This document shows, piece by piece, positions 18,401 to 28,220 of a stretch of DNA of 64,000 nucleotides. The DNA comes from Aurantiochytrium sp. KH105 (taxonomy: Eukaryota > Sar > Bigyra > Thraustochytrida > Thraustochytriidae). The stretch spans positions 62,001 through 126,000 of the forward strand of contig BGKB01000065.1 of the NCBI GenBank assembly GCA_003116975.1, read 5' to 3'. How positions within the stretch are numbered: the first letter of the stretch is position 1; each line of letters begins with the position of its first letter. Under the pieces are notes generated by a model, which made no database searches, was not told the DNA's origin, and saw only the letters and a program-made list of their open reading frames with translations. Position numbers and translations under genes: made by a program.

Positions 18401-20953
18401 GTCGACTGCGCGGACCTCGCGCGAGGGCGTTTCCATGGCTTCCCAGCAGTTTTGCTTGATGCGGGCATACAGGTCCTCGCGATCGGCAATCTCCTGCTCG
18501 ATTTCTGCGCGGAGCGCCTCGGCAGCAGCCTCGTTGCTCTGGCAAATGATTTTGCGGCCCTCGACGTCGACGACGAACTCTTCGCGAGGCAGCTTTTCAA
18601 GATCCGAAACCATTTTGTTGGCCTCGAGCAGACTAAAGAGACGCTCTTGCAAGACCTTGATGTGGCCGCGGCGCTCGCTTCGCTTCTTCTCGAACTCAGA
18701 CTCGAGGACGTCGTGGGCGCGTTTCTTCCACTTTGCGCTCTCGCTCATCGACTGTGTCCCAATGTTGGCCTGAGGCACAAGCTGAAGTTTGTCGTCGTCT
18801 GCGGCGCGCACCGAAGTGCCATCCTTGAGCGAGGCGTCTCGAAGAGACCGAGGAATCGGAACAAAGGCCACAGCACCGTCGGCAAGACCCACTGCAAGCA
18901 CGGAGGTGTCACTGGTAAAGCACAAGGTCGAGGGCATGACGGAGGACGCATAGACTGCCTGCGAGGTTTTCACCATTTTTGCAGTGTCCTTGGCATCGAG
19001 CCAGAGCGTCACCGTGCCGTCTAGCGAGCCGCTCGCGATGGCCTGGCCCTGCTGCGTGAGTGCCCAGGTTGGCCCTTCGTGCGCTTGAGCCGGAAGCGTC
19101 GATACCTGGACTTGGTCGCCCTGTGAGAGAGCAAGAACCTCAATCTCCTGCGGCTTATGCAAAAGCGTTGCAAGAATGTGCCCACTGGGGGTGCGGACCA
19201 TGCCCCCGATGGCGCCATGCTTGGGTACCGGCATCGTCCCTGCAGGCTCAGCAATGGCTCGCATGGTGCCAGTCTTGTTAATCTCGGACAGGGATGGCAG
19301 CGTGACGCGCTGCAAGCTCGCCTCGCGCAGAACATTATCCGCTGCTTGAGCGTCCGGGTCTGAGTCGGGCACAGTCTGGCCCGCCATGAGAATGGTCTCA
19401 GATGACTGCCAGACGAGGCCTCTGGGATGAAAGTAATCCGGAAGATCGGTCACAGTCGCAAGCTCAATGGCGTCCCGCTTGGATCGAGATGGAAGATTCA
19501 CGCGAAAGGTGCTCATGACGGCCTCCGCGGAGGAGATGGTGGCGAGTAAATTCCCGCATGGGCTAAAGACGAGCTGCGCGATGGCATGATCATGTGCACG
19601 GATCGTCTGCACAATTTGGATTCGCCAAGGTCCACTTCTCGGTTTGCTCACCTGAATAACGAGGACGAGACCACACTTTGTACCGACTGCGAGAAAGGGA
19701 GCGTGGGTGCTTGAGGCCAAGGAAGTGAGCTTGCGACGCGTGCTTAGCTCCTCGGCAGAATCACGAATGATGGTTTGAGCAAGAGGCACGCGCGAGTCCG
19801 AGGTCGCGTCCCAAATACGCAAGGAAGAATCCTGACCAATGGAAGCCAGAAGACCGGGGGAACCGCGCGGCCCGGTAAGAACGGGCGCCATGGCAAGCAC
19901 AGCGTCGGCATGAGCGCTCGAGATCAATTTAAAGTCCACATTCCCTCCATCGGTCGGAATATGGGTGCTGACCACGAAGCGATCGCCACGACTCGTAATG
20001 ACGAGGACCTTTGTGAAGTTGTCGTTGAGACGCAGTGCAACAATAGGAGAACGGAGAGCACTCGCTTCGTCAGTTTGCGGCGAAGAAAGGTCGTAGGGAT
20101 CCGCGACGAAACCAGACACGCAAGGCGTGGCGCTGTGAATTACGGCAAAGGTGGATTCCGAGGTCCAGAGAAGCGAGCCGTCTTCTGTGCCCATGAGAAG
20201 AAAGCCTTTGATGGCGCGAATGGTGATTGCTTTGCAGTCGTTTTCGACCTGTTTGATGACTTGGCCAGAGCGCGGGTCAACTCGGAGAATGTGTTGCGCT
20301 GTTAGGACAAGAAGCTGGCCATCCTTGCTCCAGGCAAAGTCACTGACCGGACTTTGGCTCAGCGTCTCGCAGGTGCTTTCGTGAAGTTCGTGTGACTTTG
20401 AGGTTTCCGCAATGTTGAGGAGACGGAGGCCACCAGGTCCGGCACAAGCAAGGTAGTTGGCATCCAGAGGGCAGAAGGAAACCTTGTCGAGGTCGGTGTG
20501 AAGTTCCTTGCGAGCGAGAATGCTCTTGTCGGGACATCGCAAGTCCCAAATGACGAGCTCGCGACTGAGCTCTGCGCCGACTGCGGCAAGACGCGTGCCG
20601 TCTCGCGCGAAGGCTAGCGCCGCGTGAGCCAGTTCGGCACCATTTGCAAGCTCAAAGTTCGATTCGGCCTTGTCATCGAGTGCTCGAACAACCACGGTGG
20701 GGCGCTCAGCTGGCCGGGAGTACGCATAGGTGCCCTTTGGCCCGGTACAAAGCGCCGTGATGTTCCGAAGCTCTCGTGCATCCTGCTGCAGTGATGCAAC
20801 AGGTGCAGGCTCGTTTTTGTGCGAGAAAGTCTGAATTCCAGTCTTGGCGTCGGTGATGCCGAGTGTGGTGCCGCACACATCAATGATGCTCTGCTCTCCC
20901 GCGAGCGCGGCTTGCGTCGCAGCGCCGCTGACGAAGCGCAAGGACATCGCCAT
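15440..20953 (-). CDS. CFAP43: CFAP43/CFAP44-type WD-repeat and coiled-coil ciliary protein, most like CFAP43
   Basis: The 1837-residue protein begins at an ATG at 20953 (MAMSLRFVSGAATQ). Residues 1 to about 720 form beta-propeller WD repeats, with blades ending in LVIWDL, LRIWDAT and VTLWLDA. From about 745 onward the protein is mostly coiled coil (for example ESEFEKKRSERRGHIKVLQERLFSLLEANK and AFNERFDKVVEEKEDAVERITSRYERINEILREL), interrupted by an acidic Asp/Ala/Gly stretch near 970-1020 and a Ser/Arg stretch near 1430-1470. The size and the order of two propellers then a long coiled coil match CFAP43 and CFAP44, which form the tether/tether-head of inner dynein arm f in motile cilia. The N-terminus (FVSG, then a propeller with DKVSFCPLDANYLACAG) is closer to CFAP43 in my memory. 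Its presence implies a flagellated life stage such as zoospores. Confidence 0.75.
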   Translation of the reverse strand: MAMSLRFVSGAATQAALAGEQSIIDVCGTTLGITDAKTGIQTFSHKNEPAPVASLQQDARELRNITALCTGPKGTYAYSRPAERPTVVVRALDDKAESNFELANGAELAHAALAFARDGTRLAAVGAELSRELVIWDLRCPDKSILARKELHTDLDKVSFCPLDANYLACAGPGGLRLLNIAETSKSHELHESTCETLSQSPVSDFAWSKDGQLLVLTAQHILRVDPRSGQVIKQVENDCKAITIRAIKGFLLMGTEDGSLLWTSESTFAVIHSATPCVSGFVADPYDLSSPQTDEASALRSPIVALRLNDNFTKVLVITSRGDRFVVSTHIPTDGGNVDFKLISSAHADAVLAMAPVLTGPRGSPGLLASIGQDSSLRIWDATSDSRVPLAQTIIRDSAEELSTRRKLTSLASSTHAPFLAVGTKCGLVLVIQVSKPRSGPWRIQIVQTIRAHDHAIAQLVFSPCGNLLATISSAEAVMSTFRVNLPSRSKRDAIELATVTDLPDYFHPRGLVWQSSETILMAGQTVPDSDPDAQAADNVLREASLQRVTLPSLSEINKTGTMRAIAEPAGTMPVPKHGAIGGMVRTPSGHILATLLHKPQEIEVLALSQGDQVQVSTLPAQAHEGPTWALTQQGQAIASGSLDGTVTLWLDAKDTAKMVKTSQAVYASSVMPSTLCFTSDTSVLAVGLADGAVAFVPIPRSLRDASLKDGTSVRAADDDKLQLVPQANIGTQSMSESAKWKKRAHDVLESEFEKKRSERRGHIKVLQERLFSLLEANKMVSDLEKLPREEFVVDVEGRKIICQSNEAAAEALRAEIEQEIADREDLYARIKQNCWEAMETPSREVRAVDAGEDNKVRNFPVPKQSAAEKRRVARVMQMRSIELREIRAAAGPETASKRNTWATESGPMRTISDEVDWIVNAGVLKPSLDDTGLDGPGGEGNGDAGAAEKAKAGDDAGSDDGADADAGDAGDDDDDDAEGDGEGDDADDEGDEGGADGANGDAAEAASANAGAMLIDLLYHPAALRSSVQVRHQLVMLRELQRKLMQAFNERFDKVVEEKEDAVERITSRYERINEILRELSREEEVVPNFWHPSERAESVLEVSQEEIGVEKYLSKAERERVAREEEERLRREAEAAKDNMGARALDDMMNGTLEAARELSLAEKTMERPAWMNEIDYADMSEEERKEHDDFEIQLAKFTEEKDKYIKSLEVEMKKIYGEIEEIAVVFGEVLKGLLRFKIRVAESIATQGQYISRLSLSLIRREDLVVRKAKNREALEQALEERARAQAEIDDFQPILDAARASLQMCQEKDKALEKNFKLQIQEQAAAAGDTIDADEMKILMAMFKYRVGQRATFLGEISRHSSRRSSVGFGHGTASSHRRRSSDLSDRRHSQRRGSHSSIGRNTNQQALAEALGAVAAEAVGTSNSETVETLDPYGVIDETSEEDKRREEEKRALVPLDFERDCPESLAMDEPRWALLQSSRLEKIRSELDLKRLSQEAAQLESQGSLLVGQRTAAASQIEALGEEFIELQESEKLESQDLEVIIRIKQGQDEVKAGALITSYADSMLLDRAVIEAENAEIVNLGDAKVGIMKKMKDFRKSINYMEWEHKYMLQQEYDLEEHYTDLHMLRVTRELQELIKGGEVTDTHEQSQQTEQKVARMKKIHQAKMDKMGEALDRIDSRERSLADENVELETRIRDLSTNVQMRNAVLQARTGISVLDNDHEATHGSNSGSNNADEETKDAAGSPQRRARASRPRKAQTPAVGSGASAAKARMKAIVTRRRLMDLARAQTDEIEFLKQELDRLRERNFPRFTHAASTMGALRNPAPPDAK

Positions 20954-21932
20954 GATGTTTGTTCACAGAAATGGCAAATTGCTCTGCTCTGCTGTGCCTT
21001 GTTTCGTTTTGCTTTAGTCGTGTGCTGTTCCGATGGCAAGCAAGTCGCAGGTACAGCCACTGCCGTCGTCGTCGCCGCCGCCGCAGTCAGCTCAGCTCAG
21101 CCCAGCTCAGCTGGCGCGATCACTCAGCTGACTCGCGCAGTCAGCCGACGCGACGCGACGCGACGCGACGCGACACAGTGCAAGAGACAGTCTTTGCTTT
21201 TCCCTAGCTCGTGCCCCAAAGATGAAAAAGTAAGGTACAAACAAATTCCGCTCATCCAACTGCCCGGCTCGTTAGACTGACAGAGCGATTGACCGGCCAG
21301 CCGCTCTCAATGTTTTCTGTCACAAGGAGGGAGAGAGAGAGAGAGAGTCATCAGCAAAGAGATAGATCCGTTGACCACCCCTCGAAACTCCCAAACCTAA
21401 CCTGATTTTTGCGTCAACCCTAGACGTTTCGGCTTTTGACGTTGTGTAACCGATAGAAACCGTAATTGGAAAAAAGACAGGTGTGCTTTGCTTTGCTCTT
21501 GACGGCGAATCATTTTCTGTCTTTGCGCTTTGGAGAGAAAGTCAGCAGGCAGCAGTTCGGCGATGGTGGAAAGCGTTGAGGGCAAAATCCGCTCATTACA
21601 GAGAGCGATTGAACGAGGGAGAGCGAAGCTGTATACTATGTAGCCCGCATGAAGACCGGAAAGCCGGATCGATCGAGATGTGCAACGCCAAGAAAGAACC
21701 TGCTGACAAATGAGGAAATGTAGCAAGTTGAGAACAAAGCGTGACGCGGGCTAATTATGATTCCTGATTCCTGCGACCGAGCAGAGAACGTATCCCGCAA
21801 AGCCAAAGCTCTCTTCCTAGCATACTTTTGCCTCTTCTTGCTCAAAAATTGTACCGTTCATTCAATAGTTAGTAAGAGGATAGATTGCAGATTCCTGGCA
21901 ATCGAGGCCAGGTTTGCAAAGAGGTGTGGGGA
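20954..21932. other. Intergenic, promoter side of CFAP43-like gene
   Basis: Near the CFAP43-like start it has CAGCTCAGCTC repeats (about 21085-21115), a CGACG repeat (about 21146-21174) and a GA dinucleotide run (about 21331-21348). The distal half is AT-richer and holds the 3' region of the secreted Cys-rich gene. No gene was seen. Confidence 0.45.
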
Positions 21933-22697
21933 TTAGAAGAAGTTGCTGGCCACGGCGGCGCGCGCGAGGACAAGAGAAAGAACGGCGGAAGCTCCGTAAC
22001 TCGAAGCGGCGGAAGGAGCATTTGTGTCTCCTCCACCGCAAAAGCCTTGCGCAGCGGCAAGGATCTCTTGGCTGGAGATGAGAGCAGTGAGATCGTCCGG
22101 GCAGGAGCAAGCTGCGCACGTGAGCCCCGGGAGAATCGTCGGGCTCTGCGTGATGGCTTCTTGAAAGAGAGCCCCAAGCGCGTCAGGGTCCGTGGTGACC
22201 ATGAGCTCCTGCAGGTATCCGTAGCAAACAGGGTCTTCGACGCAGTCCAACATGCTCTCGGCACAGGTGGTGAAAATGCACTGTGCGTCCGGCAGGACAT
22301 CGGTGATGGGGCAGTATTCTTGGAGCTGGGCCAAGGTCCCGTTGACGATGGTGCCATTGCCGAAGGCAGTGGTGAGCGCGGACTCAAATTCATCGTAGCA
22401 CGCGTCGCCGGAGCACGATGCGCAAGCGGCCACAAAGGATCCCAGCTCGGAGCTAAGCAGAGCCTGAGTGCTCTGGATTGCGGTCATCATGTCATCAGAT
22501 TCGGTCCCCTCGAGCGCCGCGCTGCACGTGGCATCGCTCTCGCACAGGTTCACCGCTGTCTGGCACTCTCCGTCCAGCGCGCTCGCCAGGCACGGCGTGT
22601 CAAAGAGAAAGCCCTCCGCGGGCTGCAGGTTGGCGGCCGCCGCCGCCAGCGCCGCCACGGCCGCCGCCAGCGCCGCTGTGCGCGCGCTCTTGCCCAT
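21933..22697 (-). CDS. Small secreted or GPI-anchored Cys-rich protein
   Basis: A longer frame reaches 23009, but the upstream part is Arg/Ser/Ala low-complexity. The ATG at 22697 gives MGKSARTAALAAAVAALAAAAANLQPAEG, a clear signal peptide, so I start there (254 residues). The mature part holds about 16 Cys in a pattern of short helical segments (CLASALDGECQTAVNLCESDATC, CASCSGDACYDEF, CIFTTCAESMLDCVEDPVCYG, CAACSCPDDL), with two Asn-glycosylation sequons in GNGTIVNGT. The last 20 residues (ASAVLSLVLARAAVASNFF) are hydrophobic after a small-residue stretch, as in GPI-anchor signals. I do not recognise the family. It was probably exported and disulfide-bonded. Confidence 0.65.
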   Translation of the reverse strand: MGKSARTAALAAAVAALAAAAANLQPAEGFLFDTPCLASALDGECQTAVNLCESDATCSAALEGTESDDMMTAIQSTQALLSSELGSFVAACASCSGDACYDEFESALTTAFGNGTIVNGTLAQLQEYCPITDVLPDAQCIFTTCAESMLDCVEDPVCYGYLQELMVTTDPDALGALFQEAITQSPTILPGLTCAACSCPDDLTALISSQEILAAAQGFCGGGDTNAPSAASSYGASAVLSLVLARAAVASNFF

Positions 22698-24545
22698 CCT
22701 TCTCCCGCTCGCTCGTCCGCTCGCTTGCTCGCTTGCTCGCTCGCTTGTTAGCTTGTTTGCTCTGGCGCGTCGCGTTGAAGGTTTGCGTGTAGGTGGGCAG
22801 GCGCAGGCGGGCCTCGCTCGACGCGGCTCGGCTCGACTCAGCCGAGTCACGTGGCTGCCCCGCCGACGTCCGCAGCCGCGTCCGGATTCGTTCTCGGGCC
22901 CGTGGTGGGTGTGGCTAGCTCTTTTCCTGGCCCCGTGTTCGACGTGCGATCTCCCCAGCGGTATGGCGGACGCTCCGTGCATTGCATTGCGTTGCTTTGC
23001 TTGCATCATGGTATACCACTAACCGTAAGCACGGCCCCTTTGGAGACGGTCCGGACGCGCTCTCTTCGTCCCGCACACACGCGCTCACTAACTGCCGCCG
23101 TTAGACGGCCACTCGCCGTCCCGCTTTTGGCGGCGCAGGCGCTGACCACCTGGCTGGCCGCCCGCGCCGCCGCCCGCGCGAGCCCGCGCGGCCTCCCGCC
23201 GCCGCCGCCGTCTGCGACGAGCGCGCGGGCGCGAGCCCTCGCTCGCTCGCTCGCTCGCTCGCACGCGCGGGCCGGCCGGCCGCCCGCGCGAGGCGCCGCG
23301 AGGTCGATTTGGTTTTTCCCCGTGGCCGCTATCTTTCTTTCTTGCTTTCCAGGTCTCTCGCTTGTCGCAGCGGCCAATGGTGTTTGCCGTGTTTGCCAGG
23401 TTGCTGGCCATGCCGGGGCGGCCGGCGGTGCGTGCGTGCGAGCGAGCGTGCGTACGAGCGTCTGCGGCGGCGGCGGGACCGAGCTGCGCCCGGGAAGCGG
23501 CTGCGGCGGCGAGCACTTCACAAGTGGCACTGTATGGATCCAGTCACTGACTCGGACGGAGTCGGAGTCGGAGTCCGCGTTGCCAAGCTGCGTTCTTGCG
23601 TTCGTTCTTTCTGCAACTAGTTGAGGGAATGGAAGACGGCGTTGGGAAGCCAGCCGCCGAGCACGGACCGGCTCCACCTTCGCGACGGTCACGCTTGGCG
23701 CGCCGCGGTGGCCCGGCTCGGGAGAAGAACTTGGAGAGAGGAGAGGAACGTACGGGGCAGGTTTTGGGGAAAAATCGATTCGGATTTTCCGATCGAGGCC
23801 GAAAATACTCCCCGCATAGTACCCTCTCGGCCGTAGCTAGTTTCGCATTCTGCTGCTGATTTTTCGTAATCCGAAAAAAAGGATAAAAGCCACTGCCATC
23901 TCGGGGCGACTCGGGGTTAAGAAGATCCCGTTTGCCATGAGGCGAAGAGCCCTGACGGTGCTGGTCTGGCGGTGGCCGCGTGGACAAGCTGCGGCGACAG
24001 GACTTGCGTCGAGCAACTGCTCAGGCAGTACCTGACGCAGCTCGTTTCGCGTAGTGGTGCTAGGTCCGTGGGAGAACGGTGTTCAGGACCGTGCGGCATC
24101 GTCACCTGCACGATGGACGCACCAGCGTGTCCGGATGGAACTTTTGGTGAGCGTGCCTCGACGAAAGGCAGACCCTTTAGCGTCACAATAGGTTTGGAAT
24201 TAGACGAGGCTTCGCTTTCTGGTGATCTCCCTCGTTTTGGCTGTGGTACGGTCGATGAAGAAACAAACAGCAGTCCATCTTCTGCCCAATCTACGAATTT
24301 CCGGCGAACTTCAAGCCGCATTTGTGACGATGCTGAAAGCCCAGCGTCTGCTGGCGTCGCTATGGTTTCTTCAAAATGCACACTCGAAGACGAAGCCAAC
24401 GCTGTTGCCCAGGCGACCAAGTCTTGAAGGTCGCTTGGATAGGTCCAACGGTGAGGACAATAACCACGACGACGACGACGACGACGACAACGACGGAGAC
24501 GATGACAATGAGCGCGGGTTAGCAACTGCAGCTGCCGATGGATAA
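22698..24545. other. Intergenic: promoter of the Cys-rich gene and left flank of the transposon
   Basis: 22698-23600 is very GC-rich with GCTCGCTCGCTTGCTCGC and (CTCG)n repeats near 22710-22745 and 23240-23270, and serves as upstream DNA of the 22697 gene. From about 23750 the composition falls towards 50% GC and transposon-like DNA begins. Two open frames here (plus 24113-24427 and minus 23917-24615) have reasonable residue mixes but contradict each other. I cannot decide whether either is a decayed part of the element. Confidence 0.4.
23746..23765 (+). repeat. 20-base direct repeat, left copy
   Basis: It matches 28619-28638 at 19 of 20 bases in the same orientation, 4.87 kb apart, on both sides of the transposon genes. 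It could be a shared dispersed repeat that the element inserted beside, or an element end. Confidence 0.6.
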
Positions 24546-26087
24546 ATGTTTGAATTGGAAGGCCATCCAACCGTACGATCTGACGGAATCCTCGATCCTT
24601 CAGCCTCCTGGCCATCGCTATGCAGGGAGACAGCGGATCGCGCTTGGGAAACCATCGGCGTTCCGCTTGGTACGATCGCAGCTATTGCTGCCGACCAGAA
24701 CAATCATCTTGGTATGCTCTCCGAAGTCAAGCAGGTTCTGACTGTCGCAAAGGATCTTTTGAAAGAACGCCAATTATGGATCGAAATAGCAGGCGCTGCA
24801 GAAAAAACCAGATGTCAAGCAGGCATCCCTGAAGACGCCCTTCCCGGCGTTGTTGGTGTCTGCAATAAGCGGCGTAACTCGGCGTCAGCGCCAATAGTCG
24901 CGAGTGACCTGGGAACTCTTTTTCCAACCGAATGTCCTCACGTCAAGTCTTCAAAATCCCGTGACACGGGCACCAAGACCCGAGGCAAAGACCCATTTCA
25001 AGTATCTGCGGTCGCTTTGTCACCAGCTTCGGGAAAGAAACACAGCAAAGCTTCGACGTTGATGGAGAATGCCCTTCGCTATGTCCTTATCCATGCTCTC
25101 GCAAACAGCGGAAATGGGCTGGTTGTCCAGGGCAAGTACAAGAATTACTTTGACAAGCCTTCCTTTCAATGGGTTACTCTCACACTTATCAATCAGATGA
25201 TTGATAAGGCCACGAGCAGCATGAAGAAAGGTGCAGAACCTCGCGTCGCCGATATACGGGTTATGAAGTCCTTAGAAATGGGGAACCTCGTCGCTCGATT
25301 GATTGAAGCGCTGATCAGTGACAACGACACGTCACTGGCTATATACGGGCAGATTACGATGGCCTCTGCTACTCGCCGCCATCTGACGGCCATGCAGATG
25401 GAGAGGTCTGCTCACTGGAATGATCTTTCCGCGCTCGTCGGAAGCGTGCGCTTTTCGCCTCCGGCGCGGTTGGAAACCGGAGTTGATCCCAGCGTCGCAC
25501 CAGCAAGCCCATACAAGCCATCTTCTGGAAACGACGTGCAGGTTCTGCTTCGTCAGATTCGCCAGGACGTCATGAAAGTCAAGGTAGCTTTCGAAGCAAG
25601 TGGTCGAAACGAATCCACCCTGGATGAGATGAACGAGAGAGGTACGACAATGTTAAATGGCCACGGTGATTACGGCGCAGCGATGATTTCAGATGGCGCT
25701 GCCGATACAAGTGCCGGTGCGTACGGGGATAACAATGCAGCGATGCGTTCCGAAGGCGCTGATGGGACGAGGCCCGATGCTGGTGCAGCCGCTTTCAAGA
25801 AGGTGGCAGCCTCATGCAAATTGAATGCGGAAAGTGTTATGTATGTAGCCAGGCTCTTACTCGAAAAGGATCACGGTGTCAGCTCCAAAGTCGGTAATCT
25901 CCTTGACAGTAGAGCTCAAAGTATTGATGATGTCGATGTCGATGTGGACAACATCACCCAGACGCGCAAACGCGCGAGGATCACTCCAATGGGCTCCTCG
26001 AATATTGGGAGTTTGATGTCTTCAGCTTCGAACATCATCAACACGCGGCAGGAAGCACTCCTCCAAAGCAAAAAGGAAGTGGCCTGA
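24546..26087 (+). CDS. Transposon ORF1 (accessory protein of the PIF/Harbinger-like element)
   Basis: The 513-codon frame from the ATG at 24546 ends at a TGA at 26085-26087. No homology was recognised. The middle (about 160-260, TLMENALRYVLIHALANSGNGLVVQGKYKNYFDKPSFQWVT) looks folded and the second half is Ala/Asp/Gly-rich with a DDVDVDVDN patch. In PIF/Harbinger elements the second ORF usually encodes a Myb/trihelix-like DNA-binding partner needed for nuclear import of the transposase, but no Myb signature is visible here. The same frame is open upstream from 24204 except for a TAA directly before this ATG (24543-24545). It also continues downstream of the TGA to 26357. This suggests either that the gene is decaying or that the true protein is longer. 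Confidence 0.55.
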   Translation: MFELEGHPTVRSDGILDPSASWPSLCRETADRAWETIGVPLGTIAAIAADQNNHLGMLSEVKQVLTVAKDLLKERQLWIEIAGAAEKTRCQAGIPEDALPGVVGVCNKRRNSASAPIVASDLGTLFPTECPHVKSSKSRDTGTKTRGKDPFQVSAVALSPASGKKHSKASTLMENALRYVLIHALANSGNGLVVQGKYKNYFDKPSFQWVTLTLINQMIDKATSSMKKGAEPRVADIRVMKSLEMGNLVARLIEALISDNDTSLAIYGQITMASATRRHLTAMQMERSAHWNDLSALVGSVRFSPPARLETGVDPSVAPASPYKPSSGNDVQVLLRQIRQDVMKVKVAFEASGRNESTLDEMNERGTTMLNGHGDYGAAMISDGAADTSAGAYGDNNAAMRSEGADGTRPDAGAAAFKKVAASCKLNAESVMYVARLLLEKDHGVSSKVGNLLDSRAQSIDDVDVDVDNITQTRKRARITPMGSSNIGSLMSSASNIINTRQEALLQSKKEVA

Positions 26088-26357
26088 GAACAGATACTTT
26101 TCATGAGAGAACGAGATGAGGCCGCAGACAGGCGTGCAGAACGGCAACATAAATTGAGAGAAGAGGAAATCAAGCTGGAAAGAGAAAAGTTCAAAGTATA
26201 TTCGCGACAGCAACAAATGGAGCATCTGCGAAGTTACTTTCCTTTGCTCGTCAGTCGTCTCAAGGATGAGAGAGAAATGGGAAATAGCGCTGAAGAGGAA
26301 TATCTTCGGCAAGAGATTCGAGATATACAAGCAGAGCTTCGCAAAGGAGTATTATGA
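26088..26357 (+). pseudogene. In-frame continuation of transposon ORF1 after a TGA
   Basis: Directly after the TGA the same frame stays open for 89 codons and encodes a strongly charged coiled coil (RAERQHKLREEEIKLEREKFK). Such a helix is typical of the C-terminus of transposon-encoded trihelix partners. The TGA therefore probably truncates a once longer protein. It could also be restarted from the ATG at 26103. Confidence 0.5.
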
Positions 26358-28220
26358 AGAATCTTCACATGATAGTTGCTTTGTTGTAGACTGGGTGCGT
26401 ACTCTCTTCTGGGATGCCCGTGCGACCGCTCGCGCTCCAATGTTTTTCCTTTTTCTTTCGTTTTCCTCTAAAGCGCGCTTCCGCTCAAGTGCAGGGTCGA
26501 AGCACCACACTGCAGATAGCTCCTCCATCAATTGACGTCGCCTGTTCGCACGCGATGTTCCATACCATTCTTGATTCATCTCCCGGTCGCCTCCAAGGTC
26601 AACGTGCAGCGCAGAAAGTCCATGCTCATCCCAGGCAAACACACTTTGAAAGCTCAAACTCAGCGTGGTGTAGTCTAAGGGATTCATGGTAGCAGTCAGC
26701 TGAACACGCTTCATACGAGCCGACGACCGTCGACGCATGAAGTTGTGCAAACAGCAAGCCGCATGAAAGATGTCTCTTTGACGCTGGGGGACAGGCGTTG
26801 GTAAGCCGTGCGAGATAATCCGAAAACGGCTGGTCAAAATGCCAAATGCCATTTCGATCCGCACACGCAAAGAGTTTAGTTTCTCGTTGAAGCTGAGATG
26901 GTTCTTTCCGGGCTGTGCAGACGTGTACGGAGTGATAACGGAGTCAGTACATGTATAGGCAGCGTCTGCTGCGATCCAATAATCCTCCTTGAGCTTCCTC
27001 TGAATTCCCAGAATCTCGTTTCCGTATATCCACCCGTAAAGACTCGTCTGACTAAAGCAGCCATTGTCGGAAGAACTCCCAACGAAGGCATCAGAAACGA
27101 AGGTGAAGATTGAGTCTGCATCACAAAGAGCCTGAAAAACCAGAGCCGTGTAACCTTTTCGATTGTGGAAGCGTGCGCTGTTCTCAACACCAGGCTTGCA
27201 GACTTTGACGACGATGCCATCAAGCGCACCCACGCACCCCTGCATTGTCTTCGGAGTATCAGGGTCATCAAATTTGTACGTCCTCGAATTGAAGGCTCGT
27301 GCGAGCTCGTCCATTTTTTTGTCGGAACCGAAAGGATCAGTGTCGATGAACCGGTGCGAAAGGCTCACGACAGCTGCCACACCATCGTAAAATGCCTTGT
27401 CGACAGTCGAGCGATGCAATCCCAGGTGAAGAGCAATATCCTGCGGGAGAGAACCACCAAGCCGCATCAACGTGCAGGCTAGAATTGTACGCTTGCAACA
27501 AGGAACCGTATCTTCTCTGAGACTCTTTGATGCGTCTCTATTCATGGTTTTTTGATTGCTGATCAATTCGAGCAAGGCTTCGAAGGAGGCTCTATCCATT
27601 CGCAGGAGCCTTTGAAAGTCGTCATCTGTAAGTCGAGAGTTGAATTCTTCCCAGGAAACACGTGGATTTACCTTTGTACGTGTATATATTCGTGGCAGGC
27701 AGCGAAGTTGTCGAGCTCGTGCGAGCAAAGCATGGGCTTTCTGTTTGTGCTTTCTTGGTAGATTTTGGGCTGCGAGCTCCAGTTCTTCTGCTTCAAAGGA
27801 CGGCGAAAGGTAGAATGGTGTTCGCATTCCAACGCAGTCATATGCGATATCGAGGCAAAGCTCAGGATCGCAGTTGTGAACCAAATGGATGAAGTACTCA
27901 AGGGGGTTTTCGTTTCTCATTTCGAAGCGTGCCGGCAGATCATCAAACGGAGGTAGCACAGTCCCAAAGATCGATCTTTCACAATCTTCAAATGTTAGAC
28001 TTCGGGAAAACGGAAACGCATCAACGAGCCCTAGGACACCGGGTATTTGAGGAAAGAGAGGAGAGTCGCCTACACCATTGAAGAAGCCCTCCAAGTTGGC
28101 TAGAAATCTATCTTTCCCGAACCCAAAAGCGAACTCGCCGTCATCATTAACGCCGTCACCGGTTTCGCCAAACTCATCCGATACTCCGTCCCAGTCTAGC
28201 GCATCGCCCGAACTCGTCAT
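26352..28220 (-). CDS. PIF/Harbinger-type DDE transposase
   Basis: The frame is open to 28328, but the first ATG is at 28220 (MTSSGDALDWDGVSDEFGET), giving 622 residues. A helix-turn-helix-like segment at about 235-280 (CKRTILACTLMRLGGSLPQDIALHLGLHRSTVDKAFYDGV) precedes a DDE_Tnp_4-type nuclease domain. The candidate catalytic residues are Asp334 in GALDG, Asp385 in VGSSSDNGCF and Glu456 in IEMAFG. Asp419 is in WIAADAAY, and CCLHNFMRRR follows the domain. The acidic first 100 residues are unusual in length. The catalytic set is intact and there is no frame damage, so the enzyme could be active or recently active. Its stop overlaps the extended end of ORF1 on the other strand. Confidence 0.85.
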   Translation of the reverse strand: MTSSGDALDWDGVSDEFGETGDGVNDDGEFAFGFGKDRFLANLEGFFNGVGDSPLFPQIPGVLGLVDAFPFSRSLTFEDCERSIFGTVLPPFDDLPARFEMRNENPLEYFIHLVHNCDPELCLDIAYDCVGMRTPFYLSPSFEAEELELAAQNLPRKHKQKAHALLARARQLRCLPRIYTRTKVNPRVSWEEFNSRLTDDDFQRLLRMDRASFEALLELISNQKTMNRDASKSLREDTVPCCKRTILACTLMRLGGSLPQDIALHLGLHRSTVDKAFYDGVAAVVSLSHRFIDTDPFGSDKKMDELARAFNSRTYKFDDPDTPKTMQGCVGALDGIVVKVCKPGVENSARFHNRKGYTALVFQALCDADSIFTFVSDAFVGSSSDNGCFSQTSLYGWIYGNEILGIQRKLKEDYWIAADAAYTCTDSVITPYTSAQPGKNHLSFNEKLNSLRVRIEMAFGILTSRFRIISHGLPTPVPQRQRDIFHAACCLHNFMRRRSSARMKRVQLTATMNPLDYTTLSLSFQSVFAWDEHGLSALHVDLGGDREMNQEWYGTSRANRRRQLMEELSAVWCFDPALERKRALEENERKRKNIGARAVARASQKRVRTQSTTKQLSCEDSS

